A stretch of 64,000 bases of DNA from Iris pallida (lineage: Eukaryota > Streptophyta > Magnoliopsida > Asparagales > Iridaceae). This document shows positions 9,920-20,691 of the stretch, one piece after another. The notes under the pieces were generated by a model. That model had not been told where the DNA came from. It searched no databases and saw only the letters and a program-made list of their open reading frames with translations. The DNA is taken from positions 8,733,826-8,797,825 of the forward strand of contig JANAVB010010791.1 of the NCBI GenBank assembly GCA_029216955.1. The letters run 5' to 3'. A program made the position numbers and the translations under genes. How positions within the stretch are numbered: the first letter of the stretch is position 1; the number at the start of each line of letters is the position of its first letter.

Positions 9920-10324
9920 CTAGACAAGTATCAGCTGCATTAAAGCTTCACTCAACGTTTTTTGAGTCTCCCTTGAAGGATGGTGTAGCTCAAAAATTGA
10001 CAATCTTGTCGGAGTATTGGCCAATTGAGCCAGTATATCAAAGTTATATGGCTTCTCAAGTCCCAAAGTTGGAGTTTTCATTAATACTTTGTCGAAACGG
10101 ATAGGCTGTTTTCCTTTGTCGGCTGTTGTCGGTTTGGGAATGGTTGCCTCTGTCTGGGGTGACAAAGTTGATGGATTATTTACAGCAGGAGAAGATGTCG
10201 CTTGAGGAGCCTCTAGAGCTGCAACAGGGTCTTCTTGACCTTCTGAGTAGTCTCTTAGGTAAGGTTTCCCAGTCCTTGTACCAGTCAAGACTTCTTCCTC
10301 GGATACAGGCTCAAAGGACACCAT
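9920..10324 (-). pseudogene. Linker upstream of protease (TE-B)
   Basis: Matches TE-E around 46080-46480 and TE-D near 27600-28030: MVSFEPVSEEEVLTGTRTGK, a Pro/Ser-rich linker, DKGKQPIRFDK, and LEKPYNFDILAQLANTP. No enzyme domain is evident. It joins gag and protease in all three Tat elements here. Confidence 0.75.
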
Positions 10325-10387
10325 ATTACAGTTCTTTGCCTGAATCTTGTTTCTGGAAGATTTCTTTTGGTAAGATGGAGAGTTTGT

Positions 10388-11131
10388 CTAGTAAACCAAA
10401 CCAACCCGAGATTGGTTGTAAGAAAGACATAGAGAAAGAGGTACATGAGATCTCTTTCTATGATTCAAACTAGAGGCCTCTTGTAGATCATATCCCATCT
10501 TTGTCATGAGTTCACGAGATTGTGGACTGTACAGATGAAAAGCTAGTTGGTATTTGGCTTCTGATTTTGACAATGTTGTCTTATCAGTGGAAGAAGAAAA
10601 AGGATTATCTGCTCCCGGGATGAAGGTAGCAGTTAGAAGTGGAAGGCAAGGCTCACCAAATGAAATAATGTGACATGATTTATTTTTAGTAGCCTTTTTG
10701 GACTTGGTAGAAGAAGATGGTATTTCAAAGTCTGCCACTAAATCTGGATGTATCCATATGATCTCTCCATTATTAGTAGACAGAGGAATAAGACCATCTG
10801 TCTGTGCAGGTGGAAGATTAACAATCTCCAGAGTAGTTCTCGGAATGGGGATGACGCCATCCTGCACAAGTTGAGCTAGAAGATCTCCAAACTGTAAAGA
10901 GACGACATTAGTCATTACAGTTTTCTCGTCTTGCTGGAGAGTGATTGTACCAGAATTGACAATCTCCTGGATTTTACCCTTGAGGAGCACATAGCACGCT
11001 CGAGTTGGATGTCCAATAAACCTGTGGTAAACATAATATTTAGGATGGTCAGTCTTACCAACTTCATCTGGCCTTTTAGGTTCTGGCAGTTGGAGTTTAT
11101 TGCTCTTGATGAGGCAATCAAAGATACTCAT
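10388..11131 (-). pseudogene. gag: Gag zinc-knuckle end plus linker with a second G-patch-like motif (TE-B)
   Basis: Starts with MSIFDCLIKSNKLQLPEPK and reaches the zinc-knuckle segment YHRFIGHPTRAC. TE-E has Cys where this copy has Tyr at the first ligand position. Near the end is an extra stretch absent from TE-D and TE-E: QSRELMTKMGYDLQEAS ... SRVGLVY, which resembles the G-patch-like motif found after the protease. Thus TE-B seems to hold two copies of the motif, with about 330 bases inserted (roughly 10340-10680). The upstream gag segment is one frame away. Confidence 0.7.
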
Positions 11132-11508
11132 GATGTCATCTTATCGAAAGAGTATTCTTCTTTTGGACGAGGTGCCCGTTGTGGTGGTGCTAAAGAGGTA
11201 GATGTAGGCTGATTTACATTGATGGTCAGGACTTCTTTGCCTTTGAGGCTTATGGCCAAAGTCTCCTTACTCTGACGATTGTTCTGTCGGCTATTATTAT
11301 TTGGTGTAGCACGTTCCTCTTTGTCAAGATTAGGCATTTGAATGCCTAATTGCTTGAATTTGTCAGCGCCTTCTTCTGCGGCTTTGGCGTTCATTATGAG
11401 AGAAGGCCAATCCTGGAACTGTGTTGATCCTTTCCACATGCTGATTATAGGCAACAAGTTTGATTTGCCAGTGTCTATAATTAAAGCATCTGGAGTTCTA
11501 AGAGGCAT
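11128..11508 (-). pseudogene. gag: Gag C-terminal segment (TE-B)
   Basis: Homologous to TE-E 45240-45600: DTGKSNLLPIISMWKGSTQF, DKFKQLGIQMPN, then an Asn/Gln-rich linker and PPQRAPRPKEEYSFD. It ends by frameshift into the zinc-knuckle segment. Confidence 0.75.
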
Positions 11509-11562
11509 TTTGAGTGCTTCACGGTAGAACCGTTCGATGAAACGTTCAGTCGTTTCATTATG

Positions 11563-11967
11563 TCATTGTTTGATTTTGATGAGAGCGAACATAGTCATGT
11601 CGTTGGTTCCTTCATAAAATCGTTCCAAGAACATTTGTTTGAAGCCAGCGAAAGAGATTATGTACCCATCTGGTAAACTACGATACCAGTCATATATTGT
11701 ACCAGCTAAACAGCCAACAAATACTCTGGTAAGAAGAGCATCATTTGGTTGGAGTTGATCAGTCATTACTTCAAAGTGGTTGAGGTATTGACTTGGAGAC
11801 TTGCTTCCATCAAACAACATAATAATAGAAGGTTTGTATTTAGGAGAAAATTGGACCTCTTTCCATTCTATGGTATAGGGATGTTTGATCCCAAGCTTTT
11901 GCAGGCCATCATTCTGTTTAAAAGCTTCAAATTGAGTACGTAAAAGTTTTACAGCCTCATTGGTATC
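11563..11967 (-). pseudogene. gag: Gag core domain (TE-B)
   Basis: Carries the plant retrotransposon gag (capsid-like) signature: MLFDGSKSPSQYLNHFEVMT, then RVFVGCLAGTIYDWYRSLPD and MFLERFYEGTNDMTM. The open part is 11563-11820; the preceding residues (KLLRTQFEAFK, WKEVQFSPKYK) are readable up to a stop at 11968. The stop at 11563 falls where TE-E reads QKHNETAESF. Capsid forms the virus-like particle. Confidence 0.85.
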
Positions 11968-12620
11968 TTATGTTGATTGCAGAGTAGTAGATTGATTCAA
12001 TGTGTTAGGAGAGGGTACTGCATGATAAGTACCACCCCCTGCACCAGATTGACTTGCAATAGCCTGTGCAGGAATGGAAGCAGTGTGAGGAGATTGTACC
12101 CCCAGATCAATATTGCTGGGAATTGATATTGTCACAGGTTCTTGAGTCGAAATCAGATTTGCGACTGGTAGAACTATATGTTGTGCCATAATCACAGTAT
12201 GCATGTCTGCCATCATCTCAGCCATGTTTTTCAAACTAGCCTCCAAAGCAGTAATTCTCTTCTCTTGACTAGAAAAAGTGGAGGTATCTTGATCTTCTGT
12301 GATGGCATAAGCAGTCACTTCTCTAGCCTTTGAAGACGAGCTAGTGGAAAGAATGGTCCTTTCAGAACTTTCACTGTCAGCGTCAAAGTCACATAAAGAA
12401 CTATCCCCAGAATAAGTGATAGGGATATCTTTTTGACTGAAGGAATCTTGGTTTGAATAAAGAAGATTCCTTTCACCGATATTATCTCGACTTCTTGATC
12501 TAGTATATTGGTATACTCCTTCACCGGATTCATGAATCCGATCTAAGTATTGCTTACTAGGATTGCGGGACGCATTACGTCTTGGACGTTTTCCACCCCC
12601 AGTGCTACGAGATGCCATAT
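11968..12620 (-). pseudogene. gag: Gag middle segment downstream of TE-C (TE-B)
   Basis: Begins at the TE-C junction with MASRSTGGGKRPRRNASRNP and matches TE-E 44150-44760 and TE-D around 29900. It has a basic patch, an acidic stretch (DFDADSESSERTI) and a helix (ITALEASLKNMAEMMADM). ORF prediction extends it upstream to 12681, but that part is TE-C LTR. The gene continues upstream at 35069. Confidence 0.8.
12616..12620. other. Target-site duplication of TE-C (left), catat
   Basis: The right flank 35069-35073 reads aatgt. Both are one change from CATGT, the sequence expected from the uninterrupted gag of TE-E (…AACATG… on the gag strand). This suggests an old 5-bp duplication with one mutation in each copy. 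Confidence 0.6.
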
Positions 12621-14069
12621 TGTAACGCTCCAGTCCCAAAATACTTAGGACTAAGTACGTCGACATGCCAGCTGCATACATACGATGTATACTCCAATAT
12701 ATGGAAAAAAAATATATGTATCCATAAGCTGTAAAATGCAGTAAACCACGATACTAATCTCATCCACAAATAAAGAGTAAAGACTTTATAATAAACTCAT
12801 GAATTATCATTTACAAATTGTCGGGCGGAGACAAATCCACTACCAACGAAAAAGAGAGAAATACATGATAATGAAATTTTGTCGAGCGATGCGAAGACGA
12901 TCCAAGTGTAATCATCAGGTCACCTGCGAATATCACAAACACACACCTGGAGAATTCACCAGGTCCTCAGAGGAACGTAACAAGATACAATAAACAACAT
13001 GCCATATAAATACTGAATATAAAATATGCCACAAACAAAAGTAACTGACAAGACATCAATAAGGTAACCTAACCATACTAAAGTGAACATGCAGTTAAGA
13101 ACAAACCTTTCGTCGCATGAGCCCTGGCTGTAAATAGAATCAGGTATAGTCCCCACTTGGGCACCAGTGACCTAAGCGCATGACGTTCAAAAATGACAGT
13201 GGCCAACCTGAGGGGGTAAGCATACCCGTATCTCCAGCGGAGCTTCCGGGTTATAAGGAAATGTGTAATAGAAGCCCATACGACAAGGAAATGTTCTCCC
13301 AACCCGATACACCTACCAAGTTGCATCCACGATCATGTAACACTACTAACCGTCAAGTCTTCTAACATGCATCTATTGACAGTTAGACCTAACGCACGTC
13401 CCATACGCATCAGTGATCAGCCAACACGCAAGTCCGGAGGCTATATGTTACTCACAACTCACACATCTCGTGCCACCTCTATGTCAAAGTTTATGTAGAT
13501 ATGCTAAACTAATGGTAGTCTCCTAACTCTAGGTCCACATGCAATCAAAGGATAATAAGTAAAGTAACGATACTATCACTGAACAGGCAGTAAATCAGGA
13601 ACTGTTAATAATGGTACAACTAAAAATAAATGAACAGTGATATGCAAATAACTAAAATGCAAACTTAAATATAAACAAAAAATTATGGCAAGATATCTTA
13701 CCTGATATGATGCCTGGTGTGGTGCGATGATCCGGTAAGTGTTGCTTTGTCCAATAGCCGAGGTCGATGTGTAAGGGTCCCAATTTCACGAGAACTAGAA
13801 CGCACGATCAGGCGGGAGCAATGGTGATAATTGAAGAGAATTGGTGGAGATAGATACATGTACTTAATTTGTTCAGAAAGTATTTATAACACTTGAAAAA
13901 AAAATATTTTATTAGTTAAAATAGTTTTTAGATAAAATACATACTTTGAAATAAAAAATCATTTCATTTTTTATTGGTCAACATATTTTAGGTAAAATAT
14001 TTACTATAAATAGAAATTTTAATATTTATAATGATATTTAATAATCATAATAATAATAACCATCTCCAA

Positions 14070-14114
<45 letters not shown>
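14070..14114. repeat. (AAT)n microsatellite in TE-C 3' LTR
   Basis: About 15 AAT units. The matching array in the other LTR (33501-33584) has about 28, so the tract changed length after insertion. Confidence 0.95.
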
Positions 14115-14117
<3 letters not shown>

Positions 14118-14219
14118 ATACTTACAAAACCTCCTGTTAATAAAAATAAATAATAATTATTAATAATAATACTAAAATATAGTATGAGAACTACTGTTCT
14201 CTATGAGCTTATCTTATTT

Positions 14220-14720
14220 TTGAAAGAAAGAGAAAAAAGGACAGGCGGGAGAGCAGCGTTTGTTGGAGGCCGGCGTCCGCCGCCGCAGTGGAGGTAGTAG
14301 TGGCCGTAGTGCTGTGGGCGCGGGAAGAGGGTTTCTCGCCTGAGAGTCTGGGGACGAGGCGGTGCAGTCCACGCGCCGGCAACGAATTAGGGTGGGGTTT
14401 CGCGCCGGCGGTTGCGGGGGTTCGCCAGCGCCAATCTGTGTTGGCGGAGGCAGGCTTGGTAGATGAGGTGGCCTGGTGGCGGTGCAGCCCTCGCGTCGTA
14501 GAGGTACGAGTCTGCACGGGGGATCGGGTGGCGCGGCTCGAGGGGGCACGATGTTCTTGAGGTAGAGGTCGGGTAGGCTCGGGCGTACAGGAGGAAAAAG
14601 GAGCAGAAGTTTGGGCAGCTCCGGTGGAGTGCAGTTCGTCGACGACCGCTGCTGGGCGGAGGTACGACAAGGACAGGCCAGGACCGAGGCGAAGCACGGC
14701 GGCACCAGATCTGGCGGCCA
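14220..14720 (-). other. GC-rich block in TE-C LTR
   Basis: A sharp GC-rich island in an AT-rich LTR, present in both LTR copies (also 33690-34210). It yields overlapping ORFs of 90-189 residues in several frames on both strands, Pro/Arg/Ser-rich, with no recognised domain and different limits in the two copies. I read it as untranslated LTR, perhaps promoter or leader. Confidence 0.6.
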
Positions 14721-15603
14721 GGTGGTGATCGGCTAGGTTTAGGATTCTCTACCGTATTGGGCACGTGTCCTACGAGACACGGGAAGCCGTCGAGTCCGGG
14801 GTTGTCGGACGGAACAGAAATTTGTAACTGTAATGGAGGAGATATAGTGGATGGGAAGGGGCACGAACACGGACACGATACACGAGTTTTGGGTTGTGGT
14901 GGAAAATATTTGTGGAGGATTTGGATGGTGAAATTATAGAGAAAAAGAACAAGGGGGCTCTTCTTATATAGGAGGTGGAAGCCCTACTTGGATAAGGACA
15001 GGGAGAGCTTAAATTTCCCTTAGATTTTCTAGTATTTAATTCAAATCGATCTAAAGTAATTCAATCAAATCTAACTAATGTAGATAAATTTTACCTTTAA
15101 TTTAAATTGTATTCAAATAAGTTAATAAAATCTTTTTCTAACTTAATTACTATAATTAATTACATATTAAATCAAACCATATTTAATATATGTATTTTCG
15201 AATATTAATAAATGATAAAAATAAATTTCAAAAATACAATTGTATATACTCGCATGCAAAATAGTACTTGCATCAAACACAGTTTTTCTAAATTACCAAT
15301 AGCTAAAATAGACTTCCTATAATAAATAAGTTTTGGAAATTTTCTCAATATTTACACTTTAAGCAAATTAAAATAATTATCATATATTAATTGAAAACTA
15401 TACTTCCTTTATAAATAAAACAAACATTTTCTAAAAATATGTACCTCACACATATTCGCACTCGACGAGCAAATACGAATGTAAACTTGCATATGACGTA
15501 CAATACGGCAAATACAGCTTCGTACGCGACGTACGAATTCAAAGTACAAAATCAATATCCAATTTATTTTAAAATTTTGTAGTAGAAAATTAGGGGTTTT
15601 ACA

Positions 15604-18600
15604 TCCTTTCCAACTTAAAAGAATTTTGTTCTCAAAATTTAGAAGTAACTAAGGTAGGTAGAGTAGAAAGGCAGGAAAAATTTTATTGATAAAAAAATCA
15701 AGATTAACCCTTGTTCGAGGAGTTTGAGAAGTAAGTTAATGATATGGGCAATTAGATATTTCTAGCCAAAAATCAACAGGTAGAAGATGGTCGATGCCTA
15801 ACAACCCATCAAAAATCAATCAACGCTACCATTTTCCTTATAGATGTGCAACCTTAAGCAATAACCTCATTACCTTAAGTCTAGGATTACTAGCTTGTTA
15901 GTTTCGAGTCCAACTTAGTTGCGGTTCACAATACCGTTAACTCTTTGGCTAATTCTTCAAAAATTTGATCTCTTGTCACAATTGCAAAACATTTTTTTCT
16001 CCTTTTCGAAATTTTTTAGAGTGATGAACAAACCCTAGATGCCAACACGTATATACATTCTAAATCTCATAATAGGATGCCTTAGGAGTTTTGGTTTCAC
16101 TAAATCTCTGACGGATATTTTCCTCAACCAATCTTTCGTCTTTCAAAATAAATTAGTCCACCTTTAATCCATTTAGTCGAAGGTCAATTCAAAGTTACTT
16201 CGATATAAAATTACGTCCAAAATCATAAATTTTGATAAGTCCAAACTAATCTCTAATATTCTTCTTCCTACATATTTTTCCCTCAAGCCAATTTTTCCTA
16301 TGCAAAATTTTCCTTTTAAGAATTTACATAAAAATTTCCTTTCTCATTTTAGGCAAGAGTAGAATCAATCTTACCTTAATATGACCTTTATAATAGACAA
16401 ATTTTTAAATCCCATATCTCACGAAAAAAATTCAATAAGTCTGAAACTTTTGATTTCTTCTTCTCCAATATTTCCATATGGGCCTATATTTCCTCAAGCT
16501 ATAATCTCCTAAAAAAATTTAAATTTAATAACCATCAATCCATTCTGTCGATGGCCAAATCAAGTTCTTCCTAATAGGACATTCACATTTATTTACCAAT
16601 CTACCAAAAATTCCTTAAGCACTAAACATAAAATTCTTCTCTAGTATGTTTGATTAATCGTAACCTTCTTGTCAATCTCAAGCATATTATCACTTGAACA
16701 TAAAAAGCAAATGTCACTTCCCTTAATTCCATCTAATACCACTTTTTAACTCATTTCTCCAAATTATACACTTATTTTATTCATCTATACTAATCTCCTT
16801 TATGGCTTTCTGATTCTAACTTGTTCTTTAACGGAAGGGTGTCATGATAAACTTTCCATCTTCGCATATAAGAAACAAGATTTGCATGAATAACAGTGTA
16901 GTAAAAATAAGATCCTTGAAGAGAGAAGAAAAACAATCGGAAGGAGAATATAGTTAGGTTCAACGGTCATGATAAGGGTTTGGATAATAAATACGGATTA
17001 TTGCACGAATACAAAAATTTATGGTCTAAGTAAATTCAGATAAGCCACGAAAATAAAAGGTATGGTTTAGCAATCAACATAAAGCACAAGCTAAGCATTT
17101 AAGGAATTAAGTAGATCACAATAATTTATTTGTTCGAAAGACTTGAGTCTTGGTTGAATCTCTATCTGTGGTCAAGAGTCGACATCATCGTAAAGGTTAT
17201 AGTTTAGTCTTTTGGACCCAAAAGTCATATCATAAAAATAGAGTACAAGGAGACGTGTTTTAGTGGCACGTGATATACATACATGAAGGTGGGCTCGCCT
17301 AGGTCATGCATATGAAATTTGTTGGAAGAAAAAGTCTAACGTTGTGCTCAAAATATCAAAGTCACGATAGGGGACACCAAAAGATCTAAAATAGAAAGTG
17401 AGAGTTCATAAGGTGATATTTACGCACAAATAAAATGGATCCAGTTAAAGCACAAAATAAAGGTAATTAAGGAATCTAGTAGGTCTAAGTAAAATAAGTT
17501 AGGGACACAGTTTCTAGAGAAAGATAGTCTCCTAGATTAAAGTATGGTCAAGGAACCGATTTTAATTATTTTCAAGTGTCAAACGAAAGGTCATGCTGAT
17601 CGATTTACGTTGGAGGAAAGTTCGAGTAAGTCGAGCTTGAGATGTAATCACATGGCTTGGTAGATGACCAACTACTCTTGAGTATATACAACTATCACGG
17701 TCATGAGTGATATGGCAATTAAGGTGGACCACTTCTGTCTATTTTGGTTGCCTATCAATATAAGATTCTAATCCATGACCTTGAGTGCCTCAAGAATTTC
17801 TCAAAATAATCCACCATAATGTCTAACCCGTCTAAATTGTCAAACATAGCCATAACTTCAAATTTTAAAACTTTTTAATAACCTCGAGACAAACTCTTAG
17901 CACATAAGTCAAATATTTTTTTTCCAAATGGATTTCATAAATCATGCATGCTTTCAAAAATCAAAATTCATTCATTTACCACAATTTTGTTTTGACATCC
18001 AATATCGAATCCTTAACCTCAAAATCTAAATAATTTTATAAATCCTCCATCATAGGACACAATTAAAAATTTCCTCAAAGTCGTTTTCATATCTTCTAAG
18101 ATATTTAAACCAAACTTTTTACTATTATTTAGTTCCACTAAAATTTTTGACATGTAATAAACATATTAAGCGTAACTTGTACTACTCAATTAAATAATTC
18201 ACATTGCCACTTTTAAGATTATTTTCAAACAAATTTTATATCTCTTCCAAAATGTATAACTTTAACTCAAAAATCATAATTATTTTCAAAGACCTTCAAA
18301 AATCAAAAACTCAAAATGAATCAATTTGTTTTCTAAATTTTATATAGATTCTAACTATCTCCTCGAAGGCGATGATATCGCTACTACCCAACTTGGAATT
18401 AACTAATCCTTAAGATCATACTTTGAAAAATAAATGTCTTCATAACTCAAATATGACTCTAATGCATACTAATTGTAAATATAATCCTTCTAGTCATGTG
18501 TTTGACCTATGAGCATATACTAGTGTAGTGATCTTCCTAGCTGTCACTAAGCACAAAAAATAAGAATTCAAGGTAGGAAGGGTTCAAACAGGATGCAAAT

Positions 18601-18753
18601 CAAGGATGGTAACTAGAGTTCAAAATTTGAAGCAAGGAAGGTGATCAAGCTTGCGGATGAGATCCTAAACTCTAATCCTATGTGCAGGCTCACATCGGTA
18701 CAGTAACGTAACCGAAGTGATAAACTAGACCTGCATGGGCCACCACAAAAACA
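15604..18753 (-). other. Non-coding interior of TE-C
   Basis: About 3.15 kb, AT-rich, with many stops in all frames and no gag or pol motif. The left edge holds the PPT-like end. The right edge, just inside the 5' LTR, has on the element strand GTTTTTGTGGTGGCCCATGC then AGGTC, nearly identical to the start of TE-F's interior (57689 onward). Confidence 0.75.
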
Positions 18754-18914
18754 TATAACGCCCTAGTCCCAAAATACTTAGGACTAAGTATGTCGACATG
18801 CCAGCTGCATACATACGATGTATACTCCAATATATGGACCATCGTATGCATGCATAAGCTGTAAAATGCAGTAAAACACGATACTAATCTCATCCACAAA
18901 TAAAGAGTAAAGAC
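18754..18914 (-). repeat. 5' LTR of TE-C, inner piece
   Basis: Matches 12621-12784 of the other LTR (…cccaaaatacttaggactaagta…). The inner end reads tataacg where the 3' LTR has tgtaacg. TE-D interrupts it at 18914; it resumes at 32178. Confidence 0.9.
18910..18914. other. Target-site duplication of TE-D (left), aagac
   Basis: Identical to 32173-32177. The other TE-C LTR has a single aagac at the same site (12780-12784), which proves the insertion point. Confidence 0.95.
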
Positions 18915-19847
18915 TGTTTGCAAAAACAAAAAGTTTATTCTAAACTAGAAAAATAATTAGTATAAAGTACAATAAATTTTGGGGAAGTACAACCATAGGA
19001 ATTTGATCAGAAGACGATCACTTTATCCCTTGGACTATGTGAACTTGAAGACTGTAGCCCCTGGAGAATGCAGCAGCAATTTTGCAAGAGTTCTTGATCT
19101 CTGTGCCTATATATCTGATCATTTCACAATGAATGGAAACTCTATTTATAGAGTTCAAGAAATAACTATTTTAGCAGTTATTCTGATGTGCACGAGGCTG
19201 GATTACGTCAAATTGGGTTGCGCCAACCTCCTGTTGTGCCAACTTTCATTCAGTTGTTAAGTCATGTACTAACTGTATTTAGACATATGGCATCATGTGA
19301 TTGAGATGTGCATGGTCGTGTACTGGATAGTAGACACGTCTTGAGAGATTAGTGGCATGTACGCCACGTCATCCTGCTTTAGAATGTAAGTTATCTCAAC
19401 TTTATCAGGTTGCGCGAGCTTCGATCAACTTTGCCTGATTTAGCCGCGCCTAGACACATGGCAGCTTTTGAGCAGAAGACATTCAGATTACACCTAGGCA
19501 TAACTATATATTTTGTCTGGATTGCGCCTAGGCACAACTTACGAAGTGTACAGGACAACTGTCTACCAACTCTCCTTGAGCAGCACAATTTACGGGATTG
19601 GAAAAGATTTTCCTCGTTCACTGTGGTATCAGTCGTAAGTGTTGTCAGGTAATGATGGCCATTAAGTGTCAGACGCCACGTAGATTTTGGCACAACAAGA
19701 CTGGGCGCAGTCTGATATCAAGCGCAACCTGATCAGTGGCGCAGCTTATTCTCTGAGCTTTATATTAGTGGCGCAACCTGATCTTTGGGGCGCAACTTGA
19801 TCACTGATTAGTATGTTCAGGGTGCAACTTGATTTTTAGGCCCTACA
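18915..19847 (-). repeat. 3' LTR of TE-D (933 bp)
   Basis: TGTTTGCAAA... to ...GGCCCTACA as written on the plus strand; pairs with 31239-32172. U3 (right part) has many (G/T)GCGCAAC(C/T)TGA words. The TATA palindrome is at 19136-19156. Confidence 0.95.
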
Positions 19848-19872
19848 AGACCGCCTTCAAAGTTTTCAAAAC
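19848..19872 (-). other. Polypurine tract of TE-D
   Basis: On the element strand it reads TTTTGAAAACTTTGAAGGCG plus GTCT directly before the LTR. It matches the PPTs of TE-B and TE-E, with one C inside the G run. Confidence 0.75.
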
Positions 19873-20020
19873 TTAAACATGTATCAAAGTTTTGAAATAT
19901 TTTGAATTTTATAAAAAATTTGACTGAGTCAAGTTGTGCCAATTTCGTGCAATCTGTTATGACCAATTACGATTCATCATGCACGATTCAGGATGACTGT
20001 TAGGATTCTGACCTTCTGGC

Positions 20021-20028
20021 TATAAATA
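20021..20028 (+). promoter_or_regulatory. TATA box of the TE-D antisense gene
   Basis: TATAAATA, about 105 bases before the (mutated) start at 20131, the same distance as for ORF A in TE-E (105) and close to TE-A (95). Confidence 0.5.
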
Positions 20029-20691
20029 ATCTCCGTTTACTCCACTGTGATTCTTTACTTTCACTTTTAATCTTCTGAGCAAATTTCTATAGCTTTTGCA
20101 AGCCTCTTTTCCGACCATCTTCTTGACGACATAGCCCCCAAAAGGACTGCTACTGACAAAGGAAAGGCCATCGCCACCCCTTCAACTCGTGTTCCGCCTG
20201 CCCATGTGCCACAATACGCACCGCCTTCTTCTCGTCGAGAGACAGCCAACCCAACAATGGAAGGTGATTAAGGGCGAGCCGATTTGATTTATGAGCGATG
20301 ATTTCATCAACGATTGATTTGTGCCCCTCTTTTTAGAGTGTGGAGTATCACAAACTTTGTGCCTCCCCTTCTTAGGGTGTGGTCGCCTTTTTCTTGAACA
20401 TTGTTCGTTCTTACGAATCATGTCACGCATGTTGTTTGCGTAAAACCTAAAATATTGCACAGCCAAATTTGAGGCACAACTCAACATGTGGCGCAACCTG
20501 AAATATCGCGCAACTTGAGTTTCGCGGAACATAGCCTTTGGTGCAACTTGAATTGTTGCGCAACTCAGAATGTTTTGCAACTTAGACTTTGCGCAACACA
20601 TTACGTGGCAAAACTCAGAATGTCTGTGCCACTCAATAAATTATACAATTTGTTTCTGCTTCTAATTTTTTGTTCATATATCTCTTTGCAG

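Larger units (their letters stand above)
12621..15603 (-). repeat. 3' LTR of TE-C (2983 bp)
   Basis: Bounded by tgtaacgctcc on the left and ggttttaca on the right, the TG...CA pair read on either strand. It includes the uninterrupted version of the TE-D target (gagtaaagactttataat at 12775-12792). An AAT microsatellite is at 14070-14114 and a GC-rich block at 14220-14720. Confidence 0.9.

Noticed and set aside
12619..12681. Upstream extension of the TE-B gag ORF to 12681
   Set aside because: Those residues are encoded by the end of the TE-C LTR; gag continues instead at 35069.
14209..14764. Three overlapping Pro/Arg/Ser-rich ORFs (125-163 residues) in TE-C LTR
   Set aside because: GC-rich LTR block; frames and limits differ in the sister LTR (33687-34428), which argues against coding.
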